Shown: positions 51,001 through 60,740 of the stretch, piece by piece
How the letters are laid out: every line of letters starts with the position of its first letter
Position numbering within the stretch: the stretch's first letter is position 1
Assembly: GCA_020636405.1 (NCBI GenBank)
Contig: JACJXW010000004.1
Location: forward strand, 1,736,001-1,800,000
Direction of reading: 5' to 3'
DNA from: Lewinellaceae bacterium
GTDB lineage: Bacteria; Bacteroidota; Bacteroidia; Chitinophagales; Saprospiraceae
Length of the DNA stretch: 64,000 bases
The notes under the pieces: model-generated
Told to the model about the DNA's origin: nothing
Databases searched by the model: none
The model's input: the letters and a program-made list of their open reading frames with translations, nothing else
Position numbers and translations under genes: made by a program

Positions 51001-53990
51001 CCGCCGAATACGTCGAGTAGGATGGCCCCGTTGTTCAGTCCGAAACAGGCCGGATGTTGCAGGCTGGCCACTGCCTTGAGGCTATCCGGTTCCCGAATGG
51101 TGATGTCTTCGATCACACTTTCACAGATTCCCTCCGATACCGTCACCGAATAGACACCGCCGGGCAGGCTGGTGGCGCAACTTTGGGTGTGTCCGCTGCT
51201 CCATAAGTATTGAGGGGCGCCGCCGAATACTTCGAGGCAGGCTTCCCCGTTGGACGCCCCGGCGCAGCTGACATCCTCTACCACAATATCCTCGACCACG
51301 GCCCCCGGCCCATTGACGATGACCGACCGCAGGATAAGCCGGCAGGCTTCTTCGGAATCATCGGTGACCGTTATCCGGTAGGAGCCCTGAGAAAGGTTGA
51401 AGATACGTAGGGTATCCGCTATGTTGGCGGTATCCCCGCTGATGCCGTTGCTGCCCTCCCACTGGTAGGAAAAGGGGCTGGTGCCATCCAGGGGGATGAG
51501 GGTAATGCTGCCGTCGGAACCGGCACAGGTGCTGACATCGGTGACAAAGCGGCGCAGGGAGTCGATGCTTGCCGTGGTGTTCACCTGGGCGCTGTCTATA
51601 CTGAAACAGCCTCTGGAATCGGTTACTTTTACGGTATAATGATCGATCACTCCAGCGGAGAAACTAGCCTCAATGGTGATGCTGTTGCTGGTGGAACCGT
51701 TATTCCACAAAAAGGAATAGGGCGCCTGCCCTCCGCTGGCCTGTACGCCAAGCAGCGTACTGTTTTCTCTGCAGAGGGAAAACGAATCGGAGGGGGAAAA
51801 GGCCAGGCTGGGCCCCGGGCGCACCTGTACGGCCACATTGCCCACATCCGTGCACCCGCCGCTGGATGTGGCCTTGAAATAATAGAGGGTGTTTTGAACA
51901 GGATTGACAATGGTCGATGGCAGCAGGTTGCCATTTGTCGCCGGCAGCGCGGAGTGGAAAGTGATGGCGCTTCCCGTGAAGTTGGCGTCGGTTATGTTGA
52001 GGCTGGCCAGGTCGAATGCCTCTCCCGGGCAAATGGCCGGCATATCCGTCGTGCTTACATCCGGTACGGGGTTGACCACGGCCAGCACCTCCGCCCTTTG
52101 CCCGGAAGTACAAAAGCCATCGGTCTCTTCCGCGTAATAAGTGACGGTGATGGGTACCGGGCTGGTGTTCTCCAGGGGAATAATGGGGCTGAAGAGCTCA
52201 CCTGCCCCAATGGGCTCGTCGGAGTCCGGGCTGTCGTACCAGAGTATGAACTTGTCAAACCCGGGGATAGCACGCAAAAAAGCATCCTGGCCGGAACAGA
52301 TCGTGTCGTTGATCGTGGCGGGGGGCGGTAGGATGGCATCGTCGTCGTTGCCGTTACAGTTTTCATCTGCGTTGTTACAAGGCACTTCCGGCCGGCCGGG
52401 GTTGATGTTGGGGTTGTTGTCGTTGCAGTCCCCGGCCTGGCTGGCATATCCGGGCGGGGTAGAGCCCGAGCAACTCGTAATGGTTTGGTTGGTAGTTCCA
52501 AAACCGTCGCCGTCGTTATCCACATAGTAAGTGAAGGCAGGCGGCCCGAGGTCAACGGAACCGTAAAAGCTGATCTCATCCAGCGCAATGTCGCCCCGGG
52601 AACTTCCGGTTTCGGTACCTGCGAAGCGGAATTGCAGCACTTGTCCGTCCTCGTAAGCACTCAGGCTGATGTAGGCCTTGTGCCAGGCCGTGCCCTGGTT
52701 GCCGCTCTTTTGCCAGATGGTATTCCAGGAAAACCCGCCGTTGGGAGACACCTCGAGTTTCAAGGTGCCGATACCTACGCCAAACATGTTGTAGGAGAAA
52801 GACATATGGCAGGTGTCACTGCCTTGCTTGTCCAATTGCAGGCAATTCGAAACCAGGTAGGCCGTTTTGTCGGGCTGGCAGATCTCTCCGGAAGTTTCCA
52901 GGTAAATGTAATTGCCGCCGCCACTGACGTCATCGGAAGGGCCGGTGCCTACGGAGGGAGTGCCTCCGGCGTCCACCAGCCAGTCAAATCCGTCGTTGCG
53001 GCTGTTGCTCCAGATGCCGGTGATATCACACTCGGTATCGCAGAAAAAACCACAGGTGGAAAGATCGTCAAAATTGGTGTGCAGGCTCCGCCCGGCCGGT
53101 ATGCACCCTGTTTCGAAGAGGGTAGGGCAGGAATTCATGGAAAAAGAGCCGTTATCACAGCTCTTCCGGATGTAAAGTTCGTATTGGGTTTCCGGAAGCA
53201 GGTTGTCCAGGGTGAACGGGGGGCAACCATTCACCGTCAAAACCGTTCCCTGTCCGGCAGTTGCCCCGGTACCGGGGGTGAAACCCACCGGCCCGTATTC
53301 GATAATGGAAACCCCGCAACTGTTGAAAGGCGACCAGTTGATGGTGACGGCATTGCTGTCCTGCCCGATAACACTGGCCGTCTCTACCGGCAGGCAGGAG
53401 ATAGGCGCAAAGATAAGGTTGATGTAATCCAGGCGTCCGGTATGCACCTGAGCGTCATCACAGATATTGAGCTTCCAGAGGCCATTGGGGTTCGTGGCGC
53501 CATCGTTGAAGGTGAAAAAGCTGCCCTGGGGGCGAAACGGTTCGGATGTAAATGGAGGTACGCCCTGGCTGATCGGTATGCAACTCTCCATGGTGAGCCG
53601 TACCGGCGCGCCACAGTCCGGCACATTAGGGTCTCCGTAATTATCCTCGCCACCCCCATTATCGAGCGTGAGCGGCACGGTAATGCCCCCAGGGGAGGTG
53701 AGGGTAATGTCCAGGTCGTTGGCCCAGGGATGCCGGATGATGAACTGCACCTCTCGCAGGAAAACGTCAACGCCCAGCCGGATGCCCGGAGCGTTGTTGA
53801 CATTGACCACCACCTGTTCCGGGTCGGGCACTACATTGATGTTAGGGTCGCAACCGGCGTCCGGAATGTTCAATCCTATGGTACACTGGGAGGGGTTATT
53901 TACTACAACACTCTGGGCAAAGCTGGAGAGCGGTAGAAAAAACAAAATGAATAGAAGCAGAGTCTTCGAGCGTACGAGCAATTCTCTCAT
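48021..53990 (-). CDS. SprB-repeat adhesin-like protein with P-domain and metal-binding motif (type A T9SS)
   Basis: 1989 aa with signal peptide MRELLVRSKTLLLFILFFLPLSSFAQ. The N-terminal ~50-195 is a proprotein convertase P-domain-like beta-sandwich (VDVFLREVQFIIRHPWANDLDITLTSPGGITVPL...GLWKLNICDDAQVHTGRLDYINL). FN3 and MAM-like segments follow (CHMSFSYNMFGVGIGTLKLEVSPNGG). Next is a MopE-type metal-binding motif (YYVDNDGDGFG...GDCNDNNPNINPGRPEVPCNNADENCNGNDDD), then two Ig-like domains. Fourteen SprB-type repeats follow (~70-85 aa each, xCxGxxDGxxxxxxxGGxPPYxYxWxxG...L.xGxYxVxVTDxxGC). The last ~85 residues are a type A sorting domain (SLYPNPTSGSLWLEIQL...LPAGAYWLVLRTGGRLVYSDRFVVAW). SprB is the mobile gliding adhesin of Flavobacterium johnsoniae, so an adhesive role is inferred. 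A -7 element lies at 54063-54070. Confidence 0.9.
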   Translation of the reverse strand: MRELLVRSKTLLLFILFFLPLSSFAQSVVVNNPSQCTIGLNIPDAGCDPNINVVPDPEQVVVNVNNAPGIRLGVDVFLREVQFIIRHPWANDLDITLTSPGGITVPLTLDNGGGEDNYGDPNVPDCGAPVRLTMESCIPISQGVPPFTSEPFRPQGSFFTFNDGATNPNGLWKLNICDDAQVHTGRLDYINLIFAPISCLPVETASVIGQDSNAVTINWSPFNSCGVSIIEYGPVGFTPGTGATAGQGTVLTVNGCPPFTLDNLLPETQYELYIRKSCDNGSFSMNSCPTLFETGCIPAGRSLHTNFDDLSTCGFFCDTECDITGIWSNSRNDGFDWLVDAGGTPSVGTGPSDDVSGGGNYIYLETSGEICQPDKTAYLVSNCLQLDKQGSDTCHMSFSYNMFGVGIGTLKLEVSPNGGFSWNTIWQKSGNQGTAWHKAYISLSAYEDGQVLQFRFAGTETGSSRGDIALDEISFYGSVDLGPPAFTYYVDNDGDGFGTTNQTITSCSGSTPPGYASQAGDCNDNNPNINPGRPEVPCNNADENCNGNDDDAILPPPATINDTICSGQDAFLRAIPGFDKFILWYDSPDSDEPIGAGELFSPIIPLENTSPVPITVTYYAEETDGFCTSGQRAEVLAVVNPVPDVSTTDMPAICPGEAFDLASLNITDANFTGSAITFHSALPATNGNLLPSTIVNPVQNTLYYFKATSSGGCTDVGNVAVQVRPGPSLAFSPSDSFSLCRENSTLLGVQASGGQAPYSFLWNNGSTSNSITIEASFSAGVIDHYTVKVTDSRGCFSIDSAQVNTTASIDSLRRFVTDVSTCAGSDGSITLIPLDGTSPFSYQWEGSNGISGDTANIADTLRIFNLSQGSYRITVTDDSEEACRLILRSVIVNGPGAVVEDIVVEDVSCAGASNGEACLEVFGGAPQYLWSSGHTQSCATSLPGGVYSVTVSEGICESVIEDITIREPDSLKAVASLQHPACFGLNNGAILLDVFGGTPPYTYRWSNGGNTKNIFNLGNGSYTVTITDSKNCTFIRPYILAAPAPLSIVLDTLAGPSCHGLADGLLKAAGQGGTPPYHYAWSNGSNSPLVVNLARGTYLLTLTDFNGCQAVQSYFLSQPTPLSLSVVEVTQPECVGDKNGEIIVAAAGGTAPYQYSWSEGDSADSILMNLPVGTYYAYATDANNCPPDTLEVVLSAISVLDLDILTTSPDCIGQTSGSISLQPNGIPPFSYTWCRGDTTPVINGLDTGFYCVRIEDGEGCLYDTSIVLTAPQVFQINTIVVQPTCFATNDGLIDINLLQSGRPPFAFNWNDGATGATRLDLPDREYVVSISDAEGCLYIPPPITIQSPPRLELGLEGVGEISCFGDTTGFIEVTVRGGSPPYSYNWVGQNYTGDDLFNIPAGSYRLLVQDANSCPIDTTFSLGQPPPLSASIDILADDICEGGAVQKLAAAVSGGAAPYTYQWSNGSSDTSLTEPTPADYILSVTDASGCTAESPSVKVDDNVEPFRLEQFSAKNISCYGAADGCLTAVASGGYSNYRFHFSNGVIQQNVGDSVTICGLSPGNYRVTVTDQFTGCTAASTLLPISQPAPLFFRRDSIEEVNCFSSNDGGIYTTTTGGAAPYFYTWFDERDTLVGTSADLLDVPAGKYIGYVTDANGCTASVMGTVPSVNALIRDTLVNIQHVRCKGEEDGAISLSVLGGSPPFLYEWNNGWTTEDIDHLGPGIYSLTVTDRDTCQAIFGNFVVEEPATLLELNVEADSVSCFGATDGTATASISGGDPPYTFEWFYEGELIPTPDTNFLDGLEAGLYTAILRDSNGCTREYEFQLPAPEGINISINLTPPAGQQDGTATAAVSGGAPGYSFAWSTGETTSTIDVMVGSYSLTVTDQEGCQATASINVSSAYETALIRRASLYPNPTSGSLWLEIQLAEPAPLELYVQDALGRVWMERTLGAIPEQRVQIEAERLPAGAYWLVLRTGGRLVYSDRFVVAW

Positions 53991-54062
53991 TAGTAAGGGT
54001 TTGGTTCATTTCTGGGACTATTGCGCCTGGTATGGGCAAGGCCAGGCAGCAATTGCTGACTC

Positions 54063-54070
54063 CAAATATA
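54063..54070 (-). promoter_or_regulatory. Putative -7 element for the SprB-like gene
   Basis: The minus strand reads TATATTTG, an exact TAnnTTTG match about 75 nt upstream of the start at 53990, in the 174-bp space that follows the type B gene. No TTG lies at the expected -33 spacing. Confidence 0.35.
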
Positions 54071-54164
54071 ATGTGTTTACGCGTATACCGATTATTTCCG
54101 CCGGGATAAGCTTGGAATTTGCCGTACAGACGGTATGAATTTCAGCAATTAATGACCTCTTGCG

Positions 54165-57100
54165 TCATCGCATTAAGGTTACATCTCCCTTGAAGACCAC
54201 AACCTGCCCGTCCACCATTTCAATCTCGGCGAAATAGGCAAAAACGGCGCCGTTCATCAGCTGCCCGCGGAAATTGCCATCCCAGCCGAAGCGGGGATCA
54301 TTGGGCGGGAAGTCATACCATTCCATAACGGGCTCTCCCCAACGGTTAAATACCTGAAAAGCTTTTACCTGTTTCGCTTCCTTACCGGCGAATATCATGA
54401 ATACATCATTGGCGCCGTCGCCATTGGGGGAAAAGACATTGGGAATGAAGACGTTGTAATCCTTGCGCACAATGACGCGCGCTACATCCGCCGCCGAACA
54501 GCCGTTGTTGTCGATTACCCGTACGGAGAAGGCGGTGCTGAGCTGCGGGGCGAAGGTGGCCGTCAGGCAGGTGTCGCAACCCAGGCTGTCCGGTTGCCAG
54601 TATACCTTGTCCACCGCTTCGGCCGGGATGTTGACCAGCGCCTGCAACAGTATGCTGTCTCCGATCTGTATGCTGTTGTCTTCGGATTCAAAATTGGCGA
54701 GCAGGACGACCTGCATCTCTCCGGGCTCTTCAAGCCGGAACTGGAGCTCCGCCCGGCAGCCGGTAGCATCTTCCACCACAATATCGTAAGTACCGGGCCC
54801 CAGGGGGACAAATGCCGGCGACCCGCCGAACGGCCCGCCGTTGAGGCTGTAACGGTATGGGGTGGTCCCGCCGTTGACCGAATCGATGACGATGACGCCA
54901 TCATTGGCCTGGAAACAGCTGATGGGGCTTACCGATGCGTGAGGTACGAGGAAGGCGATCTCGGAATCGACTATCGCGATATCGGTATCACTACAGCCAT
55001 TTTCGGTATTGAGCACCGTGAGCTGGTAGGTTCCCGGCTGGCCGGCGTCGATGAAAGGCTGCGCAGGTTCCATAATATCCACATCATCCTCAGAAGACCA
55101 ACGATACTGCAGGGCCGGCCCCTGGCTGGTGCCGGGGCCCCCTAAAGACCCGACGTTGAAGGTGCAGCTCAGGGTGAGGTCCTGCCCGGCATCGGCAACC
55201 GGCCGTTCGTTGATGGTAATGCTTACGGTGGCGCTATCGTTGGGACAGGGTGATTGGGCTTGTATGTTGTAACTGAACAGGTAGGTTCCCGGCGCCTGCC
55301 GGACAGGCAGGAAGGTCGCCGTCGCCGCGTTGAAAGCGCCGGGCTCCAGGAACGGCCCACTGGTTAAACTCCAGGATCCGCCAGGCTGTGCTCCTTCCAG
55401 CAAGCTGGAAAGCGAAATGCTGGCGTCGGTGCGGCTGCAAAGTTCGATGGGGCCCGTTGCCACGCCGGCAGTAACCGGCTGCCGGACTACGGCCGTCACC
55501 GAAGGAGGGCTGGGCAGGCTGCAGTTGGGATGGCCGGTATCGACGATGTTCTCCAGCGTGAAAAGGGTGCTTTCGGTGAGCGGTAGCGCCATGGCATAGC
55601 CTCCTTCAACTCCGCTGAGGTTCATCGGCTGCCCATTGATGAGCAGGGTCATGTCGTATGGGCCCCCGTTCCCCAGGAAGGTGATATCGAGTTGAGCTTC
55701 TTCACCGGCGCAAATGAAGGGCGTTATGGCCATGTTTACCGTAGCGTCGGGGCAGAGCAGGGCGGCGCAGGTGGACGAGGTGCTCACTGACGGGCAGGCG
55801 TTGGCGCTCAGCGCCGTCACCGTAATGCTGGCTTCCTGGCCGGGTTGCAGCCCTTCCACCAGATAGGAGGTGTCACTCTGCATACTGCCTGAGCCAGCGG
55901 CCTGATATCCGGAGGCGTTGGCCACCGTATTCCAGGTGAAAAGAACCGTGCCGTAACCCGGTTCGCATTCAATTTGCGGCGTCTGAACGGAAGGTTCCAC
56001 CACAACCGTGCGGGTGGAAAGGATGGAAGTACACCCATTCTCCTCCACCTGCAGGCTGAGCGAATAACTGCCGGCGGCCGGCCACTGCAACTGGTAAGGC
56101 CCGGGGCCGCTGCCGCTGACTATCCCGGCGCCATCGAAATTCCAGGTGTAAACGGCAGCCGGCGTGGCCGTACCGGTATAGGCCACCGTAGCCTGGTTTT
56201 GCACACAGATCACCGGCGTAGCTGTGAAGTCGGCAGTTGGGTTGGCAAAAACGCGGACAAAAGCAGTATCGGAAACGGAACAGACGTCTTCCGTCCAGGT
56301 GGCAATGACCGGATTGGGCTGGCCTGCCTGGCCCGCGAGTACGGACCACTGGCCGACGGCCGGGTTATTGATCCCGGTTCCGGCCCACTGGAGGGTTCCG
56401 TTTCCGGTGTCGTTCAGAATGTCCACCTGCAGGCCTATGTCAAACGGCGTACCATCGAAACACTGATCGGCCGGAGGTTGAATGGACAGGCTGACAGCAG
56501 GGCAGGGCAGGGCGGCGCAGGTAGCGGCAGTGCTTACCGATGGGCAGGCGTTTCCGCTTAATGCAGTGAGCTGTATGCTTACTTGTTGCCCGGGCTGCAG
56601 GCCTTCGATCAGATAGCTGGTGGGGCTGAGCATGGTGCCCGTGGGGCCCTCCGTAACCACTACCTGGAAGGAGGTGGCGTTGGGAATATCCTCCCAACTG
56701 AAAAGTACCGAGGTGTAGGTGGCCTCACACTGCACGGCCGGAGGGTTGAGGGGGGCATCTACCGCTATGTTCCGGTTTACCGTTTCAGAGGAACAGCCGT
56801 TCTCTTCTACCTGCAGGCCGACGCTGTAATTGCCGGCGGCCGGCCACTGTAACTGATAGGGGCCGGAGCCGTTGCCGCTCACCACTGCCGCGTTGCCGAA
56901 ATCCCAGTTGTAGGTAGCGCCGGGGGTTGCCGTACCGGTATAGGTGACGGTGGCTTCTTCTTCCGTACAGACCACCGGGGTGGCGGAGAAATCGGCAGTT
57001 GGGGTAGCATAGACGTTCAGGATAGCGGTATCGGAAACCGTACAGACATCCTCCGTCCAGGTAGCGACGATAATGTTCGGCTGGCCGATCTGGCCGGCGT

Positions 57101-60100
57101 CAATGGCCCATTGGCCGTTGGCCGGGTTGGTAATGCCGGCGCCATTCCAGCGGAGCGTTCCGTTTCCGGTATCGTTTAGGATGTTCGCCTGCAGGCTGAT
57201 GTCGAACGGCGTTCCGTCGAAACACTGATCGGCGGGAGGTTGAATGGACAGGCTGACCGCAGGGCAGGGCAGGGCGGCGCAGGTGGCGCTGACGGCAACC
57301 GACGGACAGGCATTGGCGCTTGACGCCAGTAGCTCAATGCTCACCTCTTGCCCGGGTTCCAGCCCGGCAACCAGCAGGCTGGTATCGGAAAGTACCGTAC
57401 CTGGAGGGCCGTCCGTAACGTTGGCGAGGTAAGCGAAAGCATTGGGGGTCCGGCTCCAACTGAATGTCACGGTGGTGTAGGTGGCCTCACAGAAGATCAC
57501 CGGAGGGGCCAGCGTGTCGTCTACCTGCACGGTTTGCATTGCTGTTTCCGAAAGGCAACCCTGCTCTTCCACCTGTAGCTGAATGGTGTAGAGGCCGGGC
57601 GCGGGCCATTGTACGTCGAACAGGTTCGCCGGGCTTCCCACGCCCCCGTTTAGATCCCAATTGAAATTGGCTCCACTGCCGGCAGAACCGGTAAAGGCTA
57701 CTTCGGAGGCATCCGTCCGGCATATAGGGCTGACGGCGGTAAAAGCTGCAACCGGCGTGGGGCGAACAGTGATGACGGTGCTTGCATTAAAACTACAACT
57801 GCCCAGGATATAAGTCAGGTTGATGGTATGGGCGCCTATTCCGGCCACCGCCGGACGAAATAGCCCTGATTGGGCCTCAATGACCCCCGGGCCCTGCCAG
57901 GAAAAAATGCCATCGGCAGGGCCTCCGACGATGACAGCACTCAGGATAATATCATTGGTATTGCTATCCAGGCAGATGGCAGGGACGGGGGTAATGTCCA
58001 GAGTGATATCCGGGCAGGCTTCGGCGATACAAGTGGCCAGAGTTACCGTATCGGGGCACGCATTGGCACTGAGCGCAGCTATGCTGATTTGGACGGTATC
58101 CCCGGGAGTGAGGCCTTCTACCAGAAAGCTGGTATCGGAAGGCATACTTCCTCCCTGCGGCCCAAGAACAGTGACGATAAAGGAATCTACCAGAGGGCCG
58201 CTGTCCCAGAAAAATTCTACTGAAGTTTCGGTGCTGCGGCAATTGACGACGGGAGGCTGCAGCAACGCCTGCACCTCGATGGTATCGACAAACAGTTCTG
58301 ATAAACAGCCTTCCTGTTCGATCTGCAGGCTGACGATCTTTCTGCCGGCGCTATTCCAACTGACGTATTGCAGCGTATCATTAGGCGCTCCGGCGCTGGT
58401 TCCACCGCTGAAATTCCAGGTGAAAGTTGCGCTGGTATCTGCCATTCCGGTGAATTCTATGACGGCCGTATCCGAAATGCAGATGCTGTCCGGCAAAGTG
58501 AATGCCGCAACGGGCACCGGTAATACCGTCAGGCTGGCCACATCCTGCCCCGGACAGCCATTGGGGTCGGTAACGAACCGAACGGTATGGATACCGACGC
58601 CTGCTACTGCCGGGTCGAAAACACCGTTTACCGTATCTACAATCCCGGGGCCGCTCCAGATGCCGTCGGGGAACGAATCGGCTACTGTTGCGATGAGGTT
58701 AAACGCCGGCGCATCTGAACAGCGGGGCGCCGCATCTTCGATCGTTACAGCAGGAGGTATGCATTCCAGGGTGGTGCAGGTGATGGGAGCACTGGGGGAC
58801 AAACAGCCGGAGCCGCCCAGGGGGATGATGGACAGGCTCACGTCCTCACCGGGGGGCAGGCCGGTGAGCGAAAAAGAAGTACCGGAAACGCTGCCTCCGC
58901 TATGGTTGCTGAGGATCTGGACCGTATAGCCTGTTGCCCCTGCCACCGGCGGCCATTCTACGGTAATGCTGCTATTGGTCACCTGAGCACAGGCCGGCGC
59001 GGGGGCTTCTCCGGCTGAAATGATGACCGTGCCCTGGTCGATCCCCTGACAGGGCGGGATGCCCACCCGATAAAGGATATCATAAACGCCGGGGCCCAGG
59101 CTGGCCGGGTCCAGTAGGGTGGTGGGAATGCCGTTGACCGTCCAGGTGCCGCCCATACCGGAGCCGGGGTCGAGCCAGGAAGACAGGGGGATAAGCGCCG
59201 ACTGTTCACAGATCTCCTGGGGTGCGGTGAAGTCGGCGGAAGGCAATGCACTGACCTCCACGAATTCCAGATGGTCATTGAGGCAGGGCGGGATGCCTGT
59301 CGTATAGGATACCAGATGCAGTCCCGGCCCTAGAATACCCGGGTTGAACTGGCCGTTGCTGGCCAGCCCGTTGATCGTCCAGGTACCTCCCGGCAGGCTA
59401 TTTGGAGCCAGCCAGTTGTTCATATCCAGTGGTGGTTCTGCTTCACAGATCCCGAAAGGGGCCGCCCAGAAGGCCTCCGGCAATGGGTCAACGATGATAG
59501 GCAGGGTAACAGACTCGGTGCAGGGCGGTTGAGAAACCGTATAGGTCAGGTTATGTACGCCAACGCCCCACTGCGCCGGATCGAAGATACTGGTGGCTAC
59601 CCCGTTGATCATCCAGTTGCCGCCCGGAGTAGCGGCAGGCGACAGGAAGCCATTGAGATTGACCGGAGGGGAACTGACGCACAGCCCGCTGGGCGGGGTG
59701 AAGTCGGCATTGAGCTGTACCACAGTAATGGTTACATCGTCGATGGCCTGGCAAAGCTCACTGAAAAACAGGCCGTCCAGGCAAAAATCATTACCGCTCA
59801 GCGCGGTGTTCTGGTTGACGATGCAGATGGTGGCGGTATTGCTGCCACCGGAATTCCAGGTGGCGTAAAACTGGTTCCACTGGCCGGGGGTTGGCGCGGC
59901 GTTGAAAATACTGCCGATCAGCTGGCCGTTGACCGAAAATTGCAGGCGGGCCGGGGAGTTGGAAATGGCAGAAGCGACAAAGGTGCTGAAGGCGTAGTTG
60001 GTATTGGGGGTTACGGAGACCGTTTGACAGAGAACAGTCTGATTGGCCACCCCGGCTCCGTTGATCACCAGCATGTTACCGTCGCCCGATATGTCTCCGA

Positions 60101-60554
60101 AACTGGCGAAATTGGTATGGGTAAGGGCAGGGTTGGTAGATACGGCGTAGGTGCCTTCGTTGGACAACAGGCCCCAAGGGCCGCCGTTGCCGGGGATGTA
60201 ATTGCTGGAAAAACCGGTGAAACCCTGGCTGAAGTCCCAGTTGGACATCAGGTTCTGAGGAGAAGCGGCATTGACCGTAACGGTATACGTGGTAGTGGAG
60301 CTCACCGTTGCCACCGGGTTGAGTATGTTAGGGTTGGAAAGGCCCGAGGCCGGCGACCACTGAACGCTCAACAGGTTGCCCGAAACGTTGGCACTGAGAT
60401 TCACCGGCTGGCCGGGGTTACATATGGTCCGGTCTGGCCCTGCGTTGACCGTGATGTCGCAGTTCAGAGTAGAGTTTTCCTCTATTCCGGGAGTACGGAG
60501 CGCTTGCCAGGCGGTTGAAGAAAATAACAGCAGCAGCCAGCAAATGGTGTTCAT
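54165..60554 (-). CDS. Giant T9SS type B protein with expanded 254-aa modules
   Basis: 2129 aa. Start at the ATG at 60554 (MNTICWLLLLFSSTAWQA, signal peptide), preferred over one 14 codons upstream. Order: an Ig-like domain (NAGPDRTICNPGQPVNL...TTTYTVTV); a galactose-binding-like domain (NLMSNWDFSQG...SGNDFCLDGLFFS, ~105-270); three ~75-aa PGGxWxING repeats; and an FN3-like/Ig series dominated by copies of a 254-aa unit. Each unit contains PPADQCFDGTPFDI, NDTGNG, VEENGCSSET and FSWEDIPNATSF-type segments, and two adjacent copies are nearly identical. A shared tail of Ig/SprB-like domains follows, then a type B sorting domain (~95 aa, PNVFSPNGDGANDVF...FNRWGEPVMEW...FRGQLMNGAV...KGDVTLMR). It is a paralog of the next gene (61386-64000), which has the same ends but lacks the 254-aa units. 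Likely a long surface or secreted filament protein. Confidence 0.9.
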   Translation of the reverse strand: MNTICWLLLLFSSTAWQALRTPGIEENSTLNCDITVNAGPDRTICNPGQPVNLSANVSGNLLSVQWSPASGLSNPNILNPVATVSSTTTYTVTVNAASPQNLMSNWDFSQGFTGFSSNYIPGNGGPWGLLSNEGTYAVSTNPALTHTNFASFGDISGDGNMLVINGAGVANQTVLCQTVSVTPNTNYAFSTFVASAISNSPARLQFSVNGQLIGSIFNAAPTPGQWNQFYATWNSGGSNTATICIVNQNTALSGNDFCLDGLFFSELCQAIDDVTITVVQLNADFTPPSGLCVSSPPVNLNGFLSPAATPGGNWMINGVATSIFDPAQWGVGVHNLTYTVSQPPCTESVTLPIIVDPLPEAFWAAPFGICEAEPPLDMNNWLAPNSLPGGTWTINGLASNGQFNPGILGPGLHLVSYTTGIPPCLNDHLEFVEVSALPSADFTAPQEICEQSALIPLSSWLDPGSGMGGTWTVNGIPTTLLDPASLGPGVYDILYRVGIPPCQGIDQGTVIISAGEAPAPACAQVTNSSITVEWPPVAGATGYTVQILSNHSGGSVSGTSFSLTGLPPGEDVSLSIIPLGGSGCLSPSAPITCTTLECIPPAVTIEDAAPRCSDAPAFNLIATVADSFPDGIWSGPGIVDTVNGVFDPAVAGVGIHTVRFVTDPNGCPGQDVASLTVLPVPVAAFTLPDSICISDTAVIEFTGMADTSATFTWNFSGGTSAGAPNDTLQYVSWNSAGRKIVSLQIEQEGCLSELFVDTIEVQALLQPPVVNCRSTETSVEFFWDSGPLVDSFIVTVLGPQGGSMPSDTSFLVEGLTPGDTVQISIAALSANACPDTVTLATCIAEACPDITLDITPVPAICLDSNTNDIILSAVIVGGPADGIFSWQGPGVIEAQSGLFRPAVAGIGAHTINLTYILGSCSFNASTVITVRPTPVAAFTAVSPICRTDASEVAFTGSAGSGANFNWDLNGGVGSPANLFDVQWPAPGLYTIQLQVEEQGCLSETAMQTVQVDDTLAPPVIFCEATYTTVTFSWSRTPNAFAYLANVTDGPPGTVLSDTSLLVAGLEPGQEVSIELLASSANACPSVAVSATCAALPCPAVSLSIQPPADQCFDGTPFDISLQANILNDTGNGTLRWNGAGITNPANGQWAIDAGQIGQPNIIVATWTEDVCTVSDTAILNVYATPTADFSATPVVCTEEEATVTYTGTATPGATYNWDFGNAAVVSGNGSGPYQLQWPAAGNYSVGLQVEENGCSSETVNRNIAVDAPLNPPAVQCEATYTSVLFSWEDIPNATSFQVVVTEGPTGTMLSPTSYLIEGLQPGQQVSIQLTALSGNACPSVSTAATCAALPCPAVSLSIQPPADQCFDGTPFDIGLQVDILNDTGNGTLQWAGTGINNPAVGQWSVLAGQAGQPNPVIATWTEDVCSVSDTAFVRVFANPTADFTATPVICVQNQATVAYTGTATPAAVYTWNFDGAGIVSGSGPGPYQLQWPAAGSYSLSLQVEENGCTSILSTRTVVVEPSVQTPQIECEPGYGTVLFTWNTVANASGYQAAGSGSMQSDTSYLVEGLQPGQEASITVTALSANACPSVSTSSTCAALLCPDATVNMAITPFICAGEEAQLDITFLGNGGPYDMTLLINGQPMNLSGVEGGYAMALPLTESTLFTLENIVDTGHPNCSLPSPPSVTAVVRQPVTAGVATGPIELCSRTDASISLSSLLEGAQPGGSWSLTSGPFLEPGAFNAATATFLPVRQAPGTYLFSYNIQAQSPCPNDSATVSITINERPVADAGQDLTLSCTFNVGSLGGPGTSQGPALQYRWSSEDDVDIMEPAQPFIDAGQPGTYQLTVLNTENGCSDTDIAIVDSEIAFLVPHASVSPISCFQANDGVIVIDSVNGGTTPYRYSLNGGPFGGSPAFVPLGPGTYDIVVEDATGCRAELQFRLEEPGEMQVVLLANFESEDNSIQIGDSILLQALVNIPAEAVDKVYWQPDSLGCDTCLTATFAPQLSTAFSVRVIDNNGCSAADVARVIVRKDYNVFIPNVFSPNGDGANDVFMIFAGKEAKQVKAFQVFNRWGEPVMEWYDFPPNDPRFGWDGNFRGQLMNGAVFAYFAEIEMVDGQVVVFKGDVTLMR
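55740..58080 (-). repeat. Segmental duplication with 762-bp period inside the type B gene
   Basis: The segment beginning CACTGATCGGC at 56461 recurs at 57223, exactly 762 bp (254 codons) away, with near-identical flanks. More diverged copies of the same unit continue on both sides, beginning near 55740 and 58010. The two middle copies being closest again suggests recent internal duplication. Confidence 0.8.
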
Positions 60555-60740
60555 AACTGGTGGTTGAGAAATTGACGAAAAACCTGCTGGTTGCAAAACT
60601 TGGCAGGCTTTAGCTTTATCGGGGATTAGGATGCTGGGAGTTTCTTGGGGATAATGAGGTTAAAGATAGAAAAATGATGCTGATTTTATCGCTTTAATTA
60701 TTGGGGAGGGGGGGGGCTTAATATTCGATGTTTGATGTTT

